From positions 1 through 64,000 of the forward strand of contig JBBHKE010001763.1 in assembly GCA_037447655.1 (NCBI GenBank): 64,000 nt of DNA, given 5' to 3'. The stretch is from Zygnema cylindricum (taxonomy: Eukaryota > Streptophyta > Zygnematophyceae > Zygnematales > Zygnemataceae). The notes below the pieces were generated by a model. That model saw only the letters and a program-made list of their open reading frames with translations, did not search any database and was not told the origin of the DNA. The position numbers were made by a program, and so were the translations under genes. Shown here piece by piece: positions 1-10,767 of the stretch (within the stretch, counting starts at the first letter, position 1; each line of letters opens with the position of its first letter).

Positions 1-83
1 CTCCTCTCCCTCTCTCTAGAGAAAGAGATACGGTTGTCGTCTATCAAGGTATATGCGCTGTGGCAGAAACATCTGTTAATTAA

Positions 84-146
84 TGCGATAATAATACGAT
101 AATAATACGATAATAATACAGTAATAATACGGTAATAATACGATAT
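84..146. repeat. Degenerate tandem repeat, unit about 11-12 bp
   Basis: About five imperfect copies of a unit reading roughly cgataataata follow one another. It is simple-sequence DNA and no coding potential is seen. Confidence 0.75.
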
Positions 147-226
147 ACATAATCACCTCAAACCCTAATTTTAAACTGTACAACCGACTGAACATCAAAT
201 TTGGCTAACTGATACTAAGTTCAATA

Positions 227-526
227 CACCGTGTCACAGTTGATGTTTTTTTCCACCTTCAGATCAACTTTTCTTCATGCATAAGTGTCCAAACCTAACT
301 TAGAGACCAGCAATCGGAAGATGAGACTCTTAACTTTCCATCCCAACTGTCGGATTGATTATCTCATGAGCGTACATGGAGAAAAATGAGTTTTAACTTT
401 GGAGCCCAAAAAAACGTAAACACTAATACCGACTGGTGGTCTCCAAATGAAAATCCAGACAATGTGTACACGGAGAAAAGTTGATTTTAAGGCAGAAAAA
501 TGCATTGCTGATAACGATGCACAGTG
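227..526. mobile_element. TA-flanked MITE-like element, CACCGTG family (diverged copy)
   Basis: The segment starts CACCGTG and ends CACAGTG, and each end is bordered by TA. The terminal inverted repeat is short here: only about the first seven bases agree well. The internal TTTTCT and AGAAAA blocks resemble the foldback arms of the better preserved copy at 53786-54002, and the ends resemble 5464-5671. A diverged member of the same non-autonomous Tc1/mariner-like family is the likely reading, but chance similarity of the short ends cannot be excluded. Confidence 0.45.
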
Positions 527-1202
527 TACTGGTACAGATTCAAGAATCAACATAAAGATTCTTATAGTAAGCGGTTTAAGTTTAATCCAATAAGCACAGA
601 AGAATTAATGTTGAACAGTGTCAACATTAGGGAAGCTGGAAAGTGTTGCAGGTTAACCGCATCAACTTATCGGTTTTTTGGAAGGATCAAGTTTGATTAA
701 ATGATGTCAACTTGTTGGGTAAAATGGCAATAATAATATCATACATGTGAGTTACTTAGAGAACAACAAAAAAAGCATCAAAAGCACATTGACAACGCTG
801 CCAATAAAGATTAATTACGATTCAACATGAAAAAGAATGCAATATAAGGTACAACTACCAAAAAGATAATAATAACAACAACAACTAATCACTCACAAAA
901 TTACTGTGGTGATGGTGAAATACTGTGTAAATAAACTTTCCATGTTTATCCCATATTCCTATGCATATAAATGAAGATTTATGAGTCTTTATTTTTCACA
1001 AAGGTGGCAATTCATATTATACACACATGATAAACATGATATTTCCTTATTTAACAGTTCAATAGATATTATAGAAGCCGGAATACCAATAAGTAAAGTG
1101 AAGCTAAGTAAAAATCGTATTAGGACTTAAGTCTACGACAGAACAATAAGTACGTTGCTAAATTAGAGTCCAATAGTGTAACCCAAACTAATAATATTGT
1201 AC

Positions 1203-1542
1203 CTGATATTGGGCCCGGCTGCGAAGAACCACTTGTGAGAATAGCAATCGAATCGTTAATTTCCTTCTCTGTAAGTCCCTCTGGTTCAGTTTCAGATTCA
1301 GGTTCGATTTCTTGAGGGCTGACCAATTCTTGAAGAACCGGAGAAGGTTCCTCTACTTCAGAATATGGAACATGAAGCTGAGACTCTTGAGTAGTCTGTG
1401 GTTCACAAATAAAATGGATTCAATCTCAGGTGAAAGAATTAAAATGGATTTGTGCAGGCGGGTATCTTATCCTATTAGCTAGTTTTTGCCAGATACATTT
1501 AACATATACATGTTGTTACATACATATATACGTACATGTCCC

Positions 1543-1575
<33 letters not shown>

Positions 1576-3752
1576 CATGTAGACACACATACACACACAC
1601 ATAGACACGTATATATTTTATGTACACATGTAGTGTACAAACATACAGTGTACAGATATACAGTGTACATATTTTTTTTTTAATGTCCAGAGGGAGCATC
1701 TAACAACCTCCTTAAAGAAGTATTCGCTAGTTTGCAGAGAAAAGCAATTGTTTTTTTTTTTTTCTCAGGACTGACCACAAGCACCTTCCAGCTAGATTTG
1801 TTCTGGACAGAAATTTGAGATAGATAATGACTATATGCAAACAAAGACCAGAAGTTTTTTCCGCGTGTTTAACCACACTTTTGGTTTCCAGAAGTCCCAC
1901 GTGTTTAGCAATAGTACATTTACCAAAGTAATGGTGCTCTATTAATCTGCCTTATACTCAATTATTAAAGAGTTGGTGTACAAATTGCATTTTCTTTCAC
2001 TGTGATTCTCCGGGTTTTTGGTTTGATTGACTCTGCTAGACGTGTAGTTGCATACTTTGGAAATTCTGAAATCCTTTTTTTCTCTATTCTGAAAGTTACG
2101 ACCTTACCATAGCCAAATAGTCAAAATCTCTTCCCAAAAAATCAAAAACCGCTTTTTGAACTCACCTCTTCTTCGACTCGCAATCTTTTTTTAGGTCGTT
2201 CCCTCAGACCCAAATCTTCTGACAACTTCCTTGCTGTCTTTTTTCCAATAAGATATTTGGGTGGGACTTGTGAAACAAGACCGGCCAATGTAGCGTAAGA
2301 CTGTGACGCCAGTTTTAACTCTCCTTCGCTGGGAGGTCGATCTCCCCTTAACCGATTCATTCCAGAAAGGACAAGTATAGCTTCCGCAAGCCAACCAGAA
2401 GCAACTTCTTGATCCGATGTTAAATCAGATAAGTGAATATCAAGAGTCGATTTTCTGTCCTTTCTATGAACAGTTTTGGGTACAGTGTTCAGAAGATTCG
2501 CAACTTTTATATCTCCATCCAATGTGTCAGTGAAACGATTGCCGGTTTCTTCGAATTTGATAAAGGACTCTGTTTTAATCTCTGGTAAACTTGTGTTTAC
2601 CCCTTGTGTTTTATTTCCTGCGGTAGCTTTTGTCAAAGTGAGAAAATCATCTATTGCCGTGTTTGACCCGAAATTTACGCTTGGGACCTTCGCGTCCTCA
2701 CTAATCTTTCCTATTGAAACTGAGTCAACCATTTGATGATCATCCTCAACTTCCATTGACTTTGTTGTCAAAATATTTCCTCCTCCACCTGGCCCAACTC
2801 CCATCAATTCACCTCTGTCTTCTTCTTTCTTTGTCTTGACACTCCCATCCAAAATTGGATCATGTACAGCCACAAGTTTCCCGTGTTTTTCTCCGATTCC
2901 ACCTGAATTCTCAGTTACTCTTTTAATACTTATTCCATTTGTGCAATTTTCCTGGCGCATTTCTACTGCTGGAGCTTCTAATACTGAACCATTGCTAAAA
3001 CCTCTAGCATCCTTGCTAAAAATTGGTTGACTTGATTTTTCAACTTCTGGTACTTCATGAGTTCCAGTTCCATCTTCACCTTCGAGCTCACTCCCATCCA
3101 CATCCATGGCTACACTACTCCCTGTATGATCTCTGGGATGGGAAATTCCTTCAAAAGACTCGTCTTTTTCCTTTTTGACGCCATCAATTAACACAATTGG
3201 CTTCATTTCTTTCCCATTTTTTTGATCTGTCTCAGTTCTCTCTTCCCCTTTAACTGATCCCACTTTTGCAGAATGATCATCAAGAGGAGGTAAGTGCTCT
3301 TCTTGATTTGAACAGTTTTCCACATTTCCTATAATAGTCAAATTGCATTCCCCACCTTCTGTTGGTACCTCACCACTCAAAACATGATTTCCATTTAAGG
3401 TTTCTTGTCTCACATTATCATGTCTATTCTGTTCCATATTAGCTTTGATTGACTCTTCTGGATTCGTAATTTCTAACTTTCCTAACTCCTTTTTCACCAT
3501 TAAAGAAGCATTGTCTTCCAACATCTTCTCCAAGGGAGAGGAGTCGATAACGGCTCCTCCAGCAACCAGTTCCTGAATTAAAGAGAGAACTAATTTTACA
3601 TCTCTCATAAGTTCAGCATCTTGATTTTGATTTTGATTTTGATTTACCTTTTTCGACTGTAGAGTCTCGAGAGAAGTAGGAGCATCTGTTTCATGTATAG
3701 GCTTACTTGATTCTGATTTTGAAAATACATTGCTTTGGAAATGCTCTTCCAT
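1203..3752 (-). CDS. Unrecognised acidic, probably nuclear protein (5' part; gene continues off the left edge)
   Basis: Two coding exons are supported. Exon 1 is 3752-2166 (529 codons, donor GAG|GTGAGT). Exon 2 is 1395-1203 (acceptor CACAG, donor CAG|GTACAA, leaving phase 1). No later exon is found before the window edge, so the C-terminus is missing. The start chosen is MEEHFQSN at 3752. An upstream in-frame ATG at 3833 sits just before a TTCCTGCAG that looks like the acceptor of a 5'-UTR intron. The protein is rich in Glu, Asp, Ser and Lys, has an N-terminal QNQNQNQ run, and ends exon 1 with the basic stretch RPKKRLRV, a plausible nuclear localisation signal. A better ordered segment of about 90 residues precedes it (GWLAEAILVLSGMNRLRGD to KYLIGKKTARKLSEDLG). 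I do not recognise the family. Confidence 0.7.
1396..2165 (-). other. Intron of the acidic-protein gene with a TG/CA microsatellite
   Basis: The intron has the borders GTGAGT (at 2165) and TTGTGAACCACAG (ending at 1396). It holds a (TG)n tract at about 1553-1575 followed by ACACAC tracts at 1584-1604, so the two arms can pair as a hairpin. Poly-T runs occur around 1672 and 1750. No exon is seen inside. Confidence 0.5.
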
Positions 3753-3947
3753 GTCTGTATAGGTTCCGGGGTTTGTCCAAGTTTTTTCGGAAACAGGGCA
3801 AACGAAAAACCTGCAGGAAATTGAGACAACCATGAGAAAGACAAAATGGAAAAATTGCGTAAACTAGAGGAAAGACAACAAAAGGACAAGGGTGCAAAAA
3901 AATGCGTACAGAAAAATAAGATAGGAAAGGAGAGAGAAGAGGAGGTA

Positions 3948-3953
<6 letters not shown>

Positions 3954-4013
<60 letters not shown>
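3954..4013. repeat. (GA)n microsatellite in 5' UTR/promoter
   Basis: Nearly pure GA repeat with one GG interruption, followed by about 200 bp of purine-rich sequence. On the gene strand it is a TC-rich tract just upstream of the putative 5'-UTR intron acceptor. It is the counterpart of the longer tract at 6929-7027 in copy B. Confidence 0.85.
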
Positions 4014-4015
<2 letters not shown>

Positions 4016-4431
4016 AAGGGCGACAGAGGGAAAAAGAGGCAGGGGAGGAAAACTGCATAAGAAGCGAAGGAGGAAGGAAGAGGGAAAGAGCGAGAGAGAG
4101 GAAAAGAAAAAGAGAAGGAGAAAGGGCAAGGAAAGCTAGAGAAAGGGAGAAAGGGGAGAGAGAGAGGGAGAGGGGGAGAGAAAGGAGGAGCAAAAGGGAG
4201 AGAGAACGGGAGAGATGAAGTGAGAGAAAGAGAGGGCGCGAGGGAAAGGAAGGGGGAGTGGCACAGCAAAGATTGGCAGTCAGAGGGAGGGACTGGAAGT
4301 GACAATATTTAAATTTGAATTGGAAACGATTGAAGTGGAGCCAAAACGAAGCGGTTTTGGCTTCGAATGAAAGTCTCGGGAAAAGAGGGAAGGCAAACCT
4401 TATCGGTCGGGAGGAAGCTTTAAAACGAAGT

Positions 4432-4519
4432 GCCACGTGGAAGCTTCAGGACTCAGATAGATGTCACGTGGGAGAAAGCATTAGTGCAGCTAGGAATGGA
4501 GATGGCTGCCACGTGGCAT
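4432..4519 (-). promoter_or_regulatory. Three G-box/ABRE-like CACGTGG motifs in the promoter of the acidic-protein gene
   Basis: CCACGTGG, TCACGTGG and CCACGTGGC occur at about 4434, 4465 and 4510, roughly 700 bp upstream of the chosen start codon. The core CACGTG is the binding site of plant bZIP and bHLH factors. Clustering of three within 80 bp suggests a real regulatory module, possibly responsive to ABA or light. This is inferred from the motif only. Confidence 0.5.
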
Positions 4520-5242
4520 CCTTTGCACAAAAGGAAAGGCGTGATTTAAAATGGAATACGGTTCAGTTTGAGTTCCACGGATTTTACTATTTTAGGGCAT
4601 ACTCTATGGTATAGTGCGCCTTTCATTGCCTTGTCTTCTGTAATGTTTTTCTGTAATATGACGGAATTATTACGAATCAAAATAGATTCAAATCGTAATT
4701 TCTACTCGAATGAAAAGTTGACGCGTGCGTCAGAAACATGATTCCGGGCTGACCTGAAAGTTTTACATGCGTAGACGTGAAAGGATGTAAAGTTGTAAAC
4801 TTTTGGCTTCCAGCACATCACCAAACAAAGGACAGATCGAGGAACAAAAGGAAACCATTTTGAGCAATCGGAGTTTAGTTTTGGCAAATAAACCTTTTTT
4901 TTAATTTTTTTATGACTTCAGCTTTCTCCTTTACGTCTATTAAAGACATTTAATGAACACGTGGCGTAATATTATTGCCTACAAATACTTTTGGTCAGAT
5001 TTTGTAGATTTTTTAGTCAACAAGATTGTACAGACAATTTTCCATATAATTTAGAAAGATACGATTTAAATACGAACTAAGGGGGCTAATTTGAGTAATA
5101 ATTTCGCAGTTACTGTAGTATTGATTTTTTTACCAGCATGGGACTCAGCTCGTTTTTTAGAGTTTTAATGGTTCATGTATTTTATTATTTAGGATTGTAA
5201 TTTGAGTGGGAATATCGCAACCGTTTGCAAAGGAGTTCACGA

Positions 5243-5422
5243 CAGAGGTCGCAATCGGGTACCCGAATTCGTACCCGAACCGTACCCAGCCGGCCGCGTC
5301 GGATCCGGAATGGATTCGGGTGCCAAACCCCGGGGGCCGGCCCGATTCGGCCGGGTGATTCAAAAACAAAAAAACAAAAAACTCGGGTACGGCGAGATTC
5401 ACGTACCCGACTGCGACCTCTG
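5243..5422. mobile_element. hAT-like MITE, CAGAGGTCGC family, copy A
   Basis: A 180-bp element with inverted ends CAGAGGTCGCAATCGGGTAC and, reversed, CAGAGGTCGCAGTCGGGTAC. The flanking 8-bp direct repeats are GTTCACGA and GTTGACGA (one mismatch). An 8-bp duplication with CAG-type ends is typical of hAT transposons. The interior is GC-rich and repeats GGGTACCCGA-like words. There is no coding capacity. Confidence 0.8.
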
Positions 5423-5463
5423 GTTGACGATGTTGGTTTTTCAGAGCATGAGCATTGACAGTA

Positions 5464-5671
5464 CACCGTGAATCGCTATTAGCATTAACATATATTTAGT
5501 GTTAAAGAACAATTAGCGTGATTAACGCTAGTTGGGAATTTGGGGATTTTCGAGGAAATCAGTCACTCTAATTTGGTTTTTAGGGTTTTTTTATTCACTC
5601 TATTTAAGGATTAGGGTAAAAATTTAGGGGCGCCGAATTAGCATGATTAACGTTAATAGCGATTCGCAGTG
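5464..5671. mobile_element. TA-flanked MITE, CACCGTG family
   Basis: A 208-bp element whose terminal inverted repeats are 25 bp with four mismatches (CACCGTGAATCGCTATTAGC at one end, CACTGCGAATCGCTATTAAC reversed at the other). TA stands on both sides. The homologous site in duplication copy B (around 10497) reads gacagTATtgg without the element, so insertion at a TA dinucleotide is directly visible. TA target and TIR structure fit a Tc1/mariner (Stowaway-like) MITE. Confidence 0.85.
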
Positions 5672-5982
5672 TATCGGTTGTTTGTGAACGTCCGTACGTG
5701 GAAAGTGTCGTACACTTGAATATGGTAGCCGGAGTACGACACACGAAAAATGGCACATAAAGTTTGTAACCGCGGCGTATCAGAGAATTGGAAGTTTGCC
5801 GATATTAGTGGTCTGATCTATTCCGGTCAATCCATTCCATAAAAGAAAAAATGATTTTCTACTCAGAAGAAATTGCCATCGTTTTCTCAAATCTAACTGT
5901 TAGTGTTATTACTATTTACTCAAAAAAATGGTTCTATTACCTTCCCATAGCCTCATGGACGTCCTCCACACTCTGTTAGGTC

Positions 5983-6732
5983 GTGGGGCATTCGTCGCGA
6001 GTCCGGGCCCCCAACCCGCATTCAGGCTTCCCTCCCTATATCTGTCGGGGGGTTGGGTCTATTACTGACTGCTCGTGTTGCTCCCGCTGCCTTTTTGGGA
6101 AATTGGTGCCTTATTGCCTCTACCCTTGTTTCCCGTTTTTTGGCTGGGGACACCCCTGTTCTAGCTACTGTGGTCCCCCGCGTTTTAGACGGTGTGCTAG
6201 CATTCCAGCGGACTCTATTGGACGCGTCACGTTCTCTTCCTCCCCATGCCCTAGCGGATGTGCCGATTTTCTCCACCTTGGTTACCACATCTGCTGAGCG
6301 TGTCCAGGAATCAATTTCCAATCGGGTTGTCGCCGCCATTAAATCTGACCTTCTCAATGCGCTTCCCTCTGATTCTTCGCATGCCCGTCTTCTCTCTTGT
6401 GGTGGACCAGGTTCTGGATCTTAGCTTTTGGCTACACCTATTTTGTCCACTCTCCGATTCTCACCTGCTCAATTCACCACCGCCCTCCGATTTCCCCTTG
6501 GCCTCCCCCATCCTCCTTTACTTGGCTCTCTTTTTTGTGCATGTGGTCGTGTTTTGGGGCCCGACGGTGTCCATCTGCTTCGTTGCTCCCATGGGGGGGA
6601 TTTGATCCAGACGCACGACAGTATTCGCGACGTTGTTGCCTCTATCGCTTCGGAGGGGGGCTTTTCTGTGCGTCGGGAGGTTTCTCACATTATTCCATCA
6701 CGTTGGGTCGATGTTGTTTTGCTTGATGGTGC
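5983..6732 (+). pseudogene. Fragment of a retroelement ORF, region C-terminal to reverse transcriptase
   Basis: One reading frame runs from about 6053 to the junction with duplication copy B at 6733, broken by a single in-frame TAG at 6422. It encodes LLNALPSD, then LRFPLGLPHPP, then a Cys/His motif CACGRVLGPDGVHLLRC, then HDSIRDVVASIASEGGFSVRRE. This layout (short linker, C-x2-C...H-x4-C, conserved xRxxRDV helix) is the region seen downstream of the reverse-transcriptase domain in many eukaryotic retroelement ORFs. The RT domain itself is absent and the 3' end is cut exactly where copy B begins. The region is GC-richer than its surroundings. Family assignment is by recall of the motif and remains tentative. 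Confidence 0.5.
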
Positions 6733-6928
6733 CCGGGGTTTGTCCAAGTTTTTTCGGAAACAGGGCAAACGAAAAACCTGCAGGAAATTGAGACAACCAT
6801 GAGAAAGACAAAATGGAAAAATTGCGTAAACTAGAGGAAAGACAACAAAAGGACAAGGGTGCAAAAAAATGCGTACAGAAAAATAAGATAGGAAAGGAGA
6901 GAGAAGAGGAGGTATGTGTGTGTGAGAG

Positions 6929-6971
6929 AGAGAGATAGAGAGTGAGGCAGAGAGAGAGAGAGAGAAAGTGT

Positions 6972-7027
<56 letters not shown>
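6929..7027. repeat. (GA)n microsatellite, copy B
   Basis: Longer and more interrupted GA tract at the position equivalent to 3954-4013. The length difference is the main divergence between the two otherwise near-identical 1.1-kb segments. Confidence 0.85.
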
Positions 7028-7029
<2 letters not shown>

Positions 7030-8149
7030 AAGGGCGACAGAGGGAAAAAGAGGCAGGGGAGGAAAACTGCATAAGAAGCGAAGGAGGAAGGAAGAGGGAA
7101 AGAGCGAGAGAGAGGAAAAGAAAAAGAGAAGGAGAAAGGGCAAGGAAAGCTAGAGAAAGGGAGAAAGGGGAGAGAGAGAGGGAGAGGGGGAGAGAAAGGA
7201 AGAGCAAAAGGGAGAGAGAACGGGAGAGATGAAGTGAGAGAAAGAGAGGGCGCGAGGGAAAGGAAGGGGGAGTGGCACAGCAAAGATTGGCAGTCAGAGG
7301 GAGGGACTGGAAGTGACAATATTTAAATTTGAATTGGAAACGATTGAAGTGGAGCCAAAACGAAGCGATTTTGGCTTCGAATGAAAGTCTCGGGAAAAGA
7401 GGGAAGACAAACCTTTTCGGTCGGGAGGAAGCTTTAAAATGAAGTGCCACGTGGAAGCTTCAGGACTCAGATAGATGTCACGTGGGAGAAAGCATTAGTG
7501 CAGCTAGGAATGGAGATGGCTGCCACGTGGCATCCTTTGCACAAAAGGAAAGGCGTGATTTAAAATGGAATACGGTTCAGTTTGAGTTCCACGGATTTTA
7601 CTATTTTAGGGCATACTCTATGGTATAGTGCGCCTTTCATTGCCTTGTCTTCTGTAATGTTTTTCTGTAATATGACGGAATTATTACGAATCAAAATAGA
7701 TTCAAATCGTAATTTCTACTCGAATGAAAAGTTGACGCGTGCGTCAGAAACATGATTCCGGGCTGACCTGAAAGTTTTACATGCGTAGACGTGAAAGGAT
7801 GTAAAGTTGTAAACTTTTGGCTTCCAGCACATCACCAAACAAAGGACAGATCGAGGAACAAAAGGAAACCATTTTGTAGTGTTGGGTATCGGGTAAATTA
7901 ATATCGCGATGGTTTCAATATTCGATATATCGAATTTTAATCCAGCAGACTTCTCGATATATCGTACCGAGACCAGCATAAGCCATCGCGATATATAGTA
8001 TTCTTTAAAATTGATATTTTAATATTTTATATAATATGTTATTTTAGCGAAAAAGACAAATTGTCTGATACGCCACGTACGACGTGATTTTCGTTGCGTG
8101 ACTTAAAGGTAGACGCCGCAAATTGTAACCGACAAAAAAGTACTAAGGG

Positions 8150-8843
8150 TGAACTTCCATTAGAGGAAAAGTGGGGTTGTTTACTGGATGCCGTACGAAT
8201 TCGTACATATTCGTACTATATTTTTTTTTTATCAGACGAAACATGACGAAACATGTCTACTGGATGGCTCCAATATTATAGGCGTAAATTTCGACCGTTG
8301 GATTTTTCACTTTTTTAGATTCGCGAAGCAATCACGCACATCGTCCAGTGTGAAGAGACTCTCCTCGGGAGGAGAGTTTCTTCACACTGGTCGCGTACCA
8401 TTGGTACACGTGAAAATTAGAAAAAAAATCCACCACGAACAGGCAATGTGAATCGAACACGTCGTACACGCCATGTGCCTTCCGCCACCGTGTATGAAGG
8501 TCGACCGAAATATCTTCGCACGCTCCTTCTGACATCCGCTGGCCTTAAAAGTTTGCGGCGCCTTTTTGACATTCCGTTCCGAAATTTTGATTTTCAATTT
8601 CAAAATTAGAATCTGGTCGCAAAGTTTTCGTACGAGTCATTAACTACCTCCACCCGTACAAATATTACGTACAGATTTTCAGCTTTAAGAATATTTTTAG
8701 ATTTTAAGAATCTGAAAACTAGCGTACGTGGCGCCAATCATAATTGAGAAACGATGTCTACTGGCACGACATAATGGAAGGCCGTGCCAGTAAACATCAG
8801 AAATAGACGTATCCGCATGTTTACTGGGACCGCCTAATGGAGA
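8150..8843. mobile_element. Nested TIR element, CCATTAGGCGGTC family, copy 1
   Basis: The left end reads GAACTTCCATTAGAGG and the reversed right end reads GTTCTCCATTAGGCGGTCCC. The reversed right end closely matches the left end of the 46276-46975 element. The interiors also share CTGGCGGAAGGCACATG-like sequence on opposite strands. It is about 690 bp with no credible ORF, and sits inside the hAT-like element at 7877-9420. Exact borders and target duplication are not resolved. Confidence 0.5.
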
Positions 8844-8983
8844 ACAGGCCTAACTGTAATTCATATAATTACTTATTTAGTACGTAGAGAACTTCACATA
8901 CGAAAAGTTCACGCTAATTTAGTCAAAGTATAATCTGAAAAAAAACAAATTGCTGACTCATTTATATTATTATTAATTAACTT

Positions 8984-9178
8984 TTGAAGTGTACAAAATG
9001 TGAATTTTTACTATTATTTTTATTCATTATTTTTTGAAGTGTACAAAATGTGAATTTTTATTATTATTTTTATTAATTATTTTTTGAAGTGTACAAAATG
9101 TGAATTTCTATTCTTATTTTTAAGGTTTATTGTTTGAAGTGTACATATGTGAAAGTTTATTATTATTTTTATTAATTT
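8984..9178. repeat. Four tandem copies of a ~50-bp AT-rich unit
   Basis: The unit contains TTTTGAAGTGTACAAAATG followed by a TTATTATTTTTATTAA tail. Four copies with increasing divergence lie end to end within the hAT-like element. Confidence 0.85.
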
Positions 9179-9805
9179 GGAGTAGCAGTAGCTACAACTA
9201 CCAGCTGCCGTAGCACTAGTAGCAGCGGTAGTACTAGCTGCAGTAGCAAGAATAGTTATAATTTTTCAAAAAAAGGCCTCGATATATCGGCTATAGGATA
9301 TATTGGCGATATATCGCGATATTTAGCTTTTCGATGTATCGAAGCGATATATCGATTACCGGGTACCTGAAATTTGATGCATATCAAATATCGGCAAATG
9401 GTCCTTGATACCCAACACTACAGTACCATTTTGAGCAATCGGAGTTTTGTTTCGGCAAATTAACCTTTTTTTTATTTTTTTATGACTTCAACAATCCTTT
9501 ACGTCTATTAAAGACATTTATTGAACACGTGTCGTACTATTATTGCCTACAGACACTTTTGGTCAGATTTTGTAGATTTTTTAATTAATAAGATTGTACA
9601 GACAATTTTCCATATAATTTAGAAAGGTATCGAATTAAATACGAACTAAGGGCCTAATTTGAGTAATAATTTCGCAGTTAATATTGATTTTTTTACCAGC
9701 ATGGGACTCAGCTCGTTTTTTTAAGTTTTAATTATTCAAGTGTTTTATTATTTAGGATTGTAATTTGAGGGGGAATATCGCAATCGTTTGCAAAGGAGTT
9801 CACGA

Positions 9806-9988
9806 CAGAGGTCGCAATCGGGTACCCGAATCCGTACCCGATCCGTGCCTGGGCCGGCCGCGTCGGATCCGGAACGGATTCGGGTGCCAAATTTTGGGGG
9901 CTGGCCCGATTCGGCCGGGTAATTCAAAAGCAAAAAAAAAAAAAAAACTCGGGTACGGCGAGCTTCGCGTACCTGATTGCGACTTCTG
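9806..9988. mobile_element. hAT-like MITE, CAGAGGTCGC family, copy B
   Basis: Counterpart of 5243-5422, preceded by the same GTTCACGA. Its right end is CTGATTGCGACTTCTG. A second family member is inserted seven bases later, which separates this copy from the expected right-hand target duplication (ggtcacaa at about 10461). Confidence 0.75.
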
Positions 9989-9995
9989 GACTAGT

Positions 9996-10454
9996 CAGAG
10001 GTCGCAAACGGTTAACCGAAACCGTAACCGACCGTTAACCAACCGCCCGCGTCGGATCCGGAATGGATTTGGGTGCCAAATTTGGGGGGCCGGGCGGATT
10101 CGGGCGTTTGATTCACAGAAAAAAAAAACGGTTACGGTCGGGTAAGCAAAAACGAAAAAAATTGAAAGTTCTGTACTATCCATACTATCCAACATTATTG
10201 TACTTTGTACTCTTAGTATCGTGGAAGGTATAAGGGAAATGTGCCATTAATTTTGTACTTATTCGGGTACGGGCGGGTACGGGTAGTCGCGAGAAATCGA
10301 GTTTCGGTTAGCTTTTATTTTCGTAAACGCGTTTCGGGTAACGGTTAACAATTTTGGAGCGTGACAAAACCCGGTCAGGCGTCGGGTACTCAGATTTTGA
10401 AAAAAAAAAACGGTCGGTTTCGGTTATCTAAAATTTTGACTTTTGCGACCTCTG
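9996..10454. mobile_element. hAT-like element, CAGAGGTCGC family, longer member
   Basis: A 459-bp element with ends CAGAGGTCGCAAACGG and, reversed, CAGAGGTCGCAAAAGTC. The interior is built of GGTTAACCGAAACCG and GGGTACGGG words, distinct from the 180-bp members. No clean 8-bp duplication is visible at its borders. It is absent from duplication copy A. Confidence 0.7.
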
Positions 10455-10767
10455 ACTCTAGGTCACAATGTTGGTTTTTTCAAAGCATGAGAATTGACAG
10501 TATTGGTTGTTTGTGAACGTCCGTACGTAGAAAGTGTCGAATATCGTAGCCTGAGTACGGCACACGATAAATGGCACGTAAAGTTTGTAACCGTGGCGTA
10601 TCGGGGAAACAGAAGTTTGCCGATATTATTCGTCTGATCTATGCCGGTCAATCCGTTATATAATAGAAAAAATAGTTTCTACTCGAGGGAATTGCCTTCG
10701 TTTTCTCAAATCTAATTGTTAGTGTTATTACTATTTACTCAAAGAAATGGTTCTATACCTTCCCATA

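Larger units (their letters stand above)
3766..5949. repeat. Segmental duplication, copy A (promoter and 5' UTR of the acidic-protein gene)
   Basis: From CCGGGGTTTGTCC (3766) to CTTCCCATA (5949) this segment is repeated at 6733-10767 in the same orientation. The first 1.1 kb (3766-4865) is almost identical to 6733-7875 apart from the GA microsatellite. The part from 4866 on differs at roughly one base in fifteen by eye. Copy A contains the start-proximal promoter of the gene at 1203-3752. It has a 208-bp MITE (5464-5671) absent from copy B, and lacks the 1.5-kb element present in copy B. Confidence 0.9.
7877..9420. mobile_element. Non-autonomous hAT-like DNA transposon (TAGTGTTGGG ends)
   Basis: The element starts TAGTGTTGGGTATC and ends GATACCCAACACTA, a perfect 14-bp terminal inverted repeat. 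CCATTTTG lies directly before it and again five bases after it, fitting an 8-bp target duplication. Copy A of the segmental duplication (near 4860-4868) is uninterrupted at this point and shows the empty site. Subterminal CGATATATCG words recur near both ends (7923-7990 and 9282-9355), as expected for transposase-binding sites. No transposase ORF is present. A second element (8150-8843) is nested inside. Confidence 0.85.
6733..10767. repeat. Segmental duplication, copy B
   Basis: Second copy of 3766-5949, in the same orientation and about 0.8 kb further on. It is expanded to 4 kb by a hAT-like element (7877-9420) and by an extra CAGAGGTCGC element (9996-10454). It repeats the promoter, including the three CACGTGG boxes (about 7447, 7478, 7523), but is not followed on the minus strand by the gene's coding exon. 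It ends at CCTTCCCATA (10767). Confidence 0.9.

Noticed and set aside
3644-4436. Long open frames rich in Leu/Ser/Pro (minus) or Arg/Glu (plus), repeated at 6685-7450
   Set aside because: They are translations of the GA/TC microsatellite and purine-rich promoter DNA, open because of the repeat period.
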